DNA of 5,580 nucleotides from TMED14 sp965657195 (GTDB lineage Bacteria > Bacteroidota > Bacteroidia > Flavobacteriales > Schleiferiaceae), in the NCBI GenBank assembly GCA_965657195.1, contig CBFHNK010000087.1:1-5580 (forward strand), read 5' to 3'. A model generated the notes under the pieces. The model ran no database searches, had not been told where the DNA came from, and saw only the letters and a list, made by a program, of their open reading frames with translations. The translations under genes and the position numbers were made by a program. Positions 5,152 to 5,580 of this stretch are shown here, one piece after another; position 1 is the stretch's first letter, and each line of letters starts with the position of its first letter.

Positions 5152-5580
5152 ATGAAACGCAACTTGAAATACACCATCCCAGCCCTCATTTTAGTGGCTG
5201 GGGCGGCCTTCGGATTCCGCTACGTACAGTCCACCCAAACCGAAAAGGAGTCGCTCGTAATGCGCCTCGTGGCCGAGGCCCTTCAGGGCGTGCACTACCA
5301 GCCCCGCGCCATCGACGACGCCTTCAGCCAGGACGTGTTCACTGCCTACCTCGACCTACTCGACGGCGAAAAGCGCTTTTTGTACCAGTCGGACTACGAC
5401 CGCCTGGCCAAGCACAAGCTCAAGCTGGACGACTACTTCACCAGCGGAGACCTCAGCTTTTTTGAAGAGTCGTCGGCGCTCTGGAAGCAGCGCCGCGCCG
5501 AGGCCCGCCGCCGCTACACCCGAATTTTGGCCAAGCCCGTGGACCTCAGCAAGGCCCGCAGCCTCGAGACCGATGCTGAA
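5152..5580 (+). CDS. prc: Prc/Tsp-type carboxy-terminal processing protease, N-terminal part (runs off right edge)
   Basis: This is an envelope serine protease of the S41 family that trims or degrades periplasmic and outer-membrane proteins from their C-termini. 143 residues are visible. A signal peptide or membrane anchor lies at about 1-24 (MKRNLKYTIPALILVAGAAF). The Tsp N-terminal domain follows, recognised by GVHYQPRAIDDAFSQDVF, YLDLLDGEKRFLYQSDYDRL and a later charged helical segment. The PDZ domain and the Ser-Lys catalytic pair would lie beyond the edge; full proteins are about 700 residues. An in-frame ATG at 5125 would add MLAFLRIPF, but the -7-like element at 5112-5119 puts transcription start at about that point, and MKRN is the more usual signal-peptide opening. 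No Shine-Dalgarno is visible at either. The gene is divergent from the receptor operon and no functional link is evident. Confidence 0.88.
   Translation, partial: MKRNLKYTIPALILVAGAAFGFRYVQSTQTEKESLVMRLVAEALQGVHYQPRAIDDAFSQDVFTAYLDLLDGEKRFLYQSDYDRLAKHKLKLDDYFTSGDLSFFEESSALWKQRRAEARRRYTRILAKPVDLSKARSLETDAE

Noticed and set aside
2838..5465. An 875-codon plus-strand open frame antisense to the receptor gene
   Set aside because: Its translation is low-complexity in Arg, Val, Ala and His with no recognisable domain, it lies opposite a clear TonB receptor gene, and it overlaps the protease gene in another frame. Codon bias of the GC-rich antisense gene explains the lack of stops.

Overview
The window looks like chromosomal DNA of a Bacteroidota bacterium, probably in or near Flavobacteriales, with a fairly high GC content for that group (estimated by eye, not counted). 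Four things point there: a CcoI-type copper ATPase divergent from a Crp/Fnr regulator; a TonB-dependent receptor with an N-terminal carboxypeptidase-regulatory-like domain, paired with a DUF4249 lipoprotein; promoter-like TAnnTTTG elements; and almost no Shine-Dalgarno sequences.

Layout. 1-680 (minus) is the N-terminal 226 residues of a CcoI/FixI-like copper P-type ATPase that runs off the left edge. 681-791 is a divergent promoter region holding a perfect TGAC-N4-GTCA palindrome, a good candidate operator for the Crp/Fnr regulator encoded at 792-1484 (plus). 1485-1788 is a non-coding stretch between convergent genes, filled with short repeated words arranged as a long imperfect inverted repeat that starts right at both stop codons. 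1789-2640 (minus) is a DUF4249 outer-membrane lipoprotein. Its start overlaps by one base the stop of the TonB-dependent receptor at 2640-4982 (minus, GTG start), so the two form an operon. 4983-5151 is a second divergent intergenic region. 5152-5580 (plus) is the N-terminal 143 residues of a Prc/Tsp-type carboxy-terminal processing protease that runs off the right edge.

How the genes work together. The left pair is the usual flavobacterial arrangement for microaerobic respiration: a redox- or oxygen-linked Fnr-type regulator next to the copper ATPase that matures cbb3 cytochrome oxidase; cco genes would be expected to the left. The middle pair is an outer-membrane import module of unknown substrate. 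The protease is a separate envelope function. No mobile element, CRISPR array, RNA gene or obvious new defence system was seen. The least explained parts are the inverted-repeat 3' region at 1485-1791, the shortened N-terminus of the copper ATPase, and the partly kept FNR cysteine pattern of the regulator.
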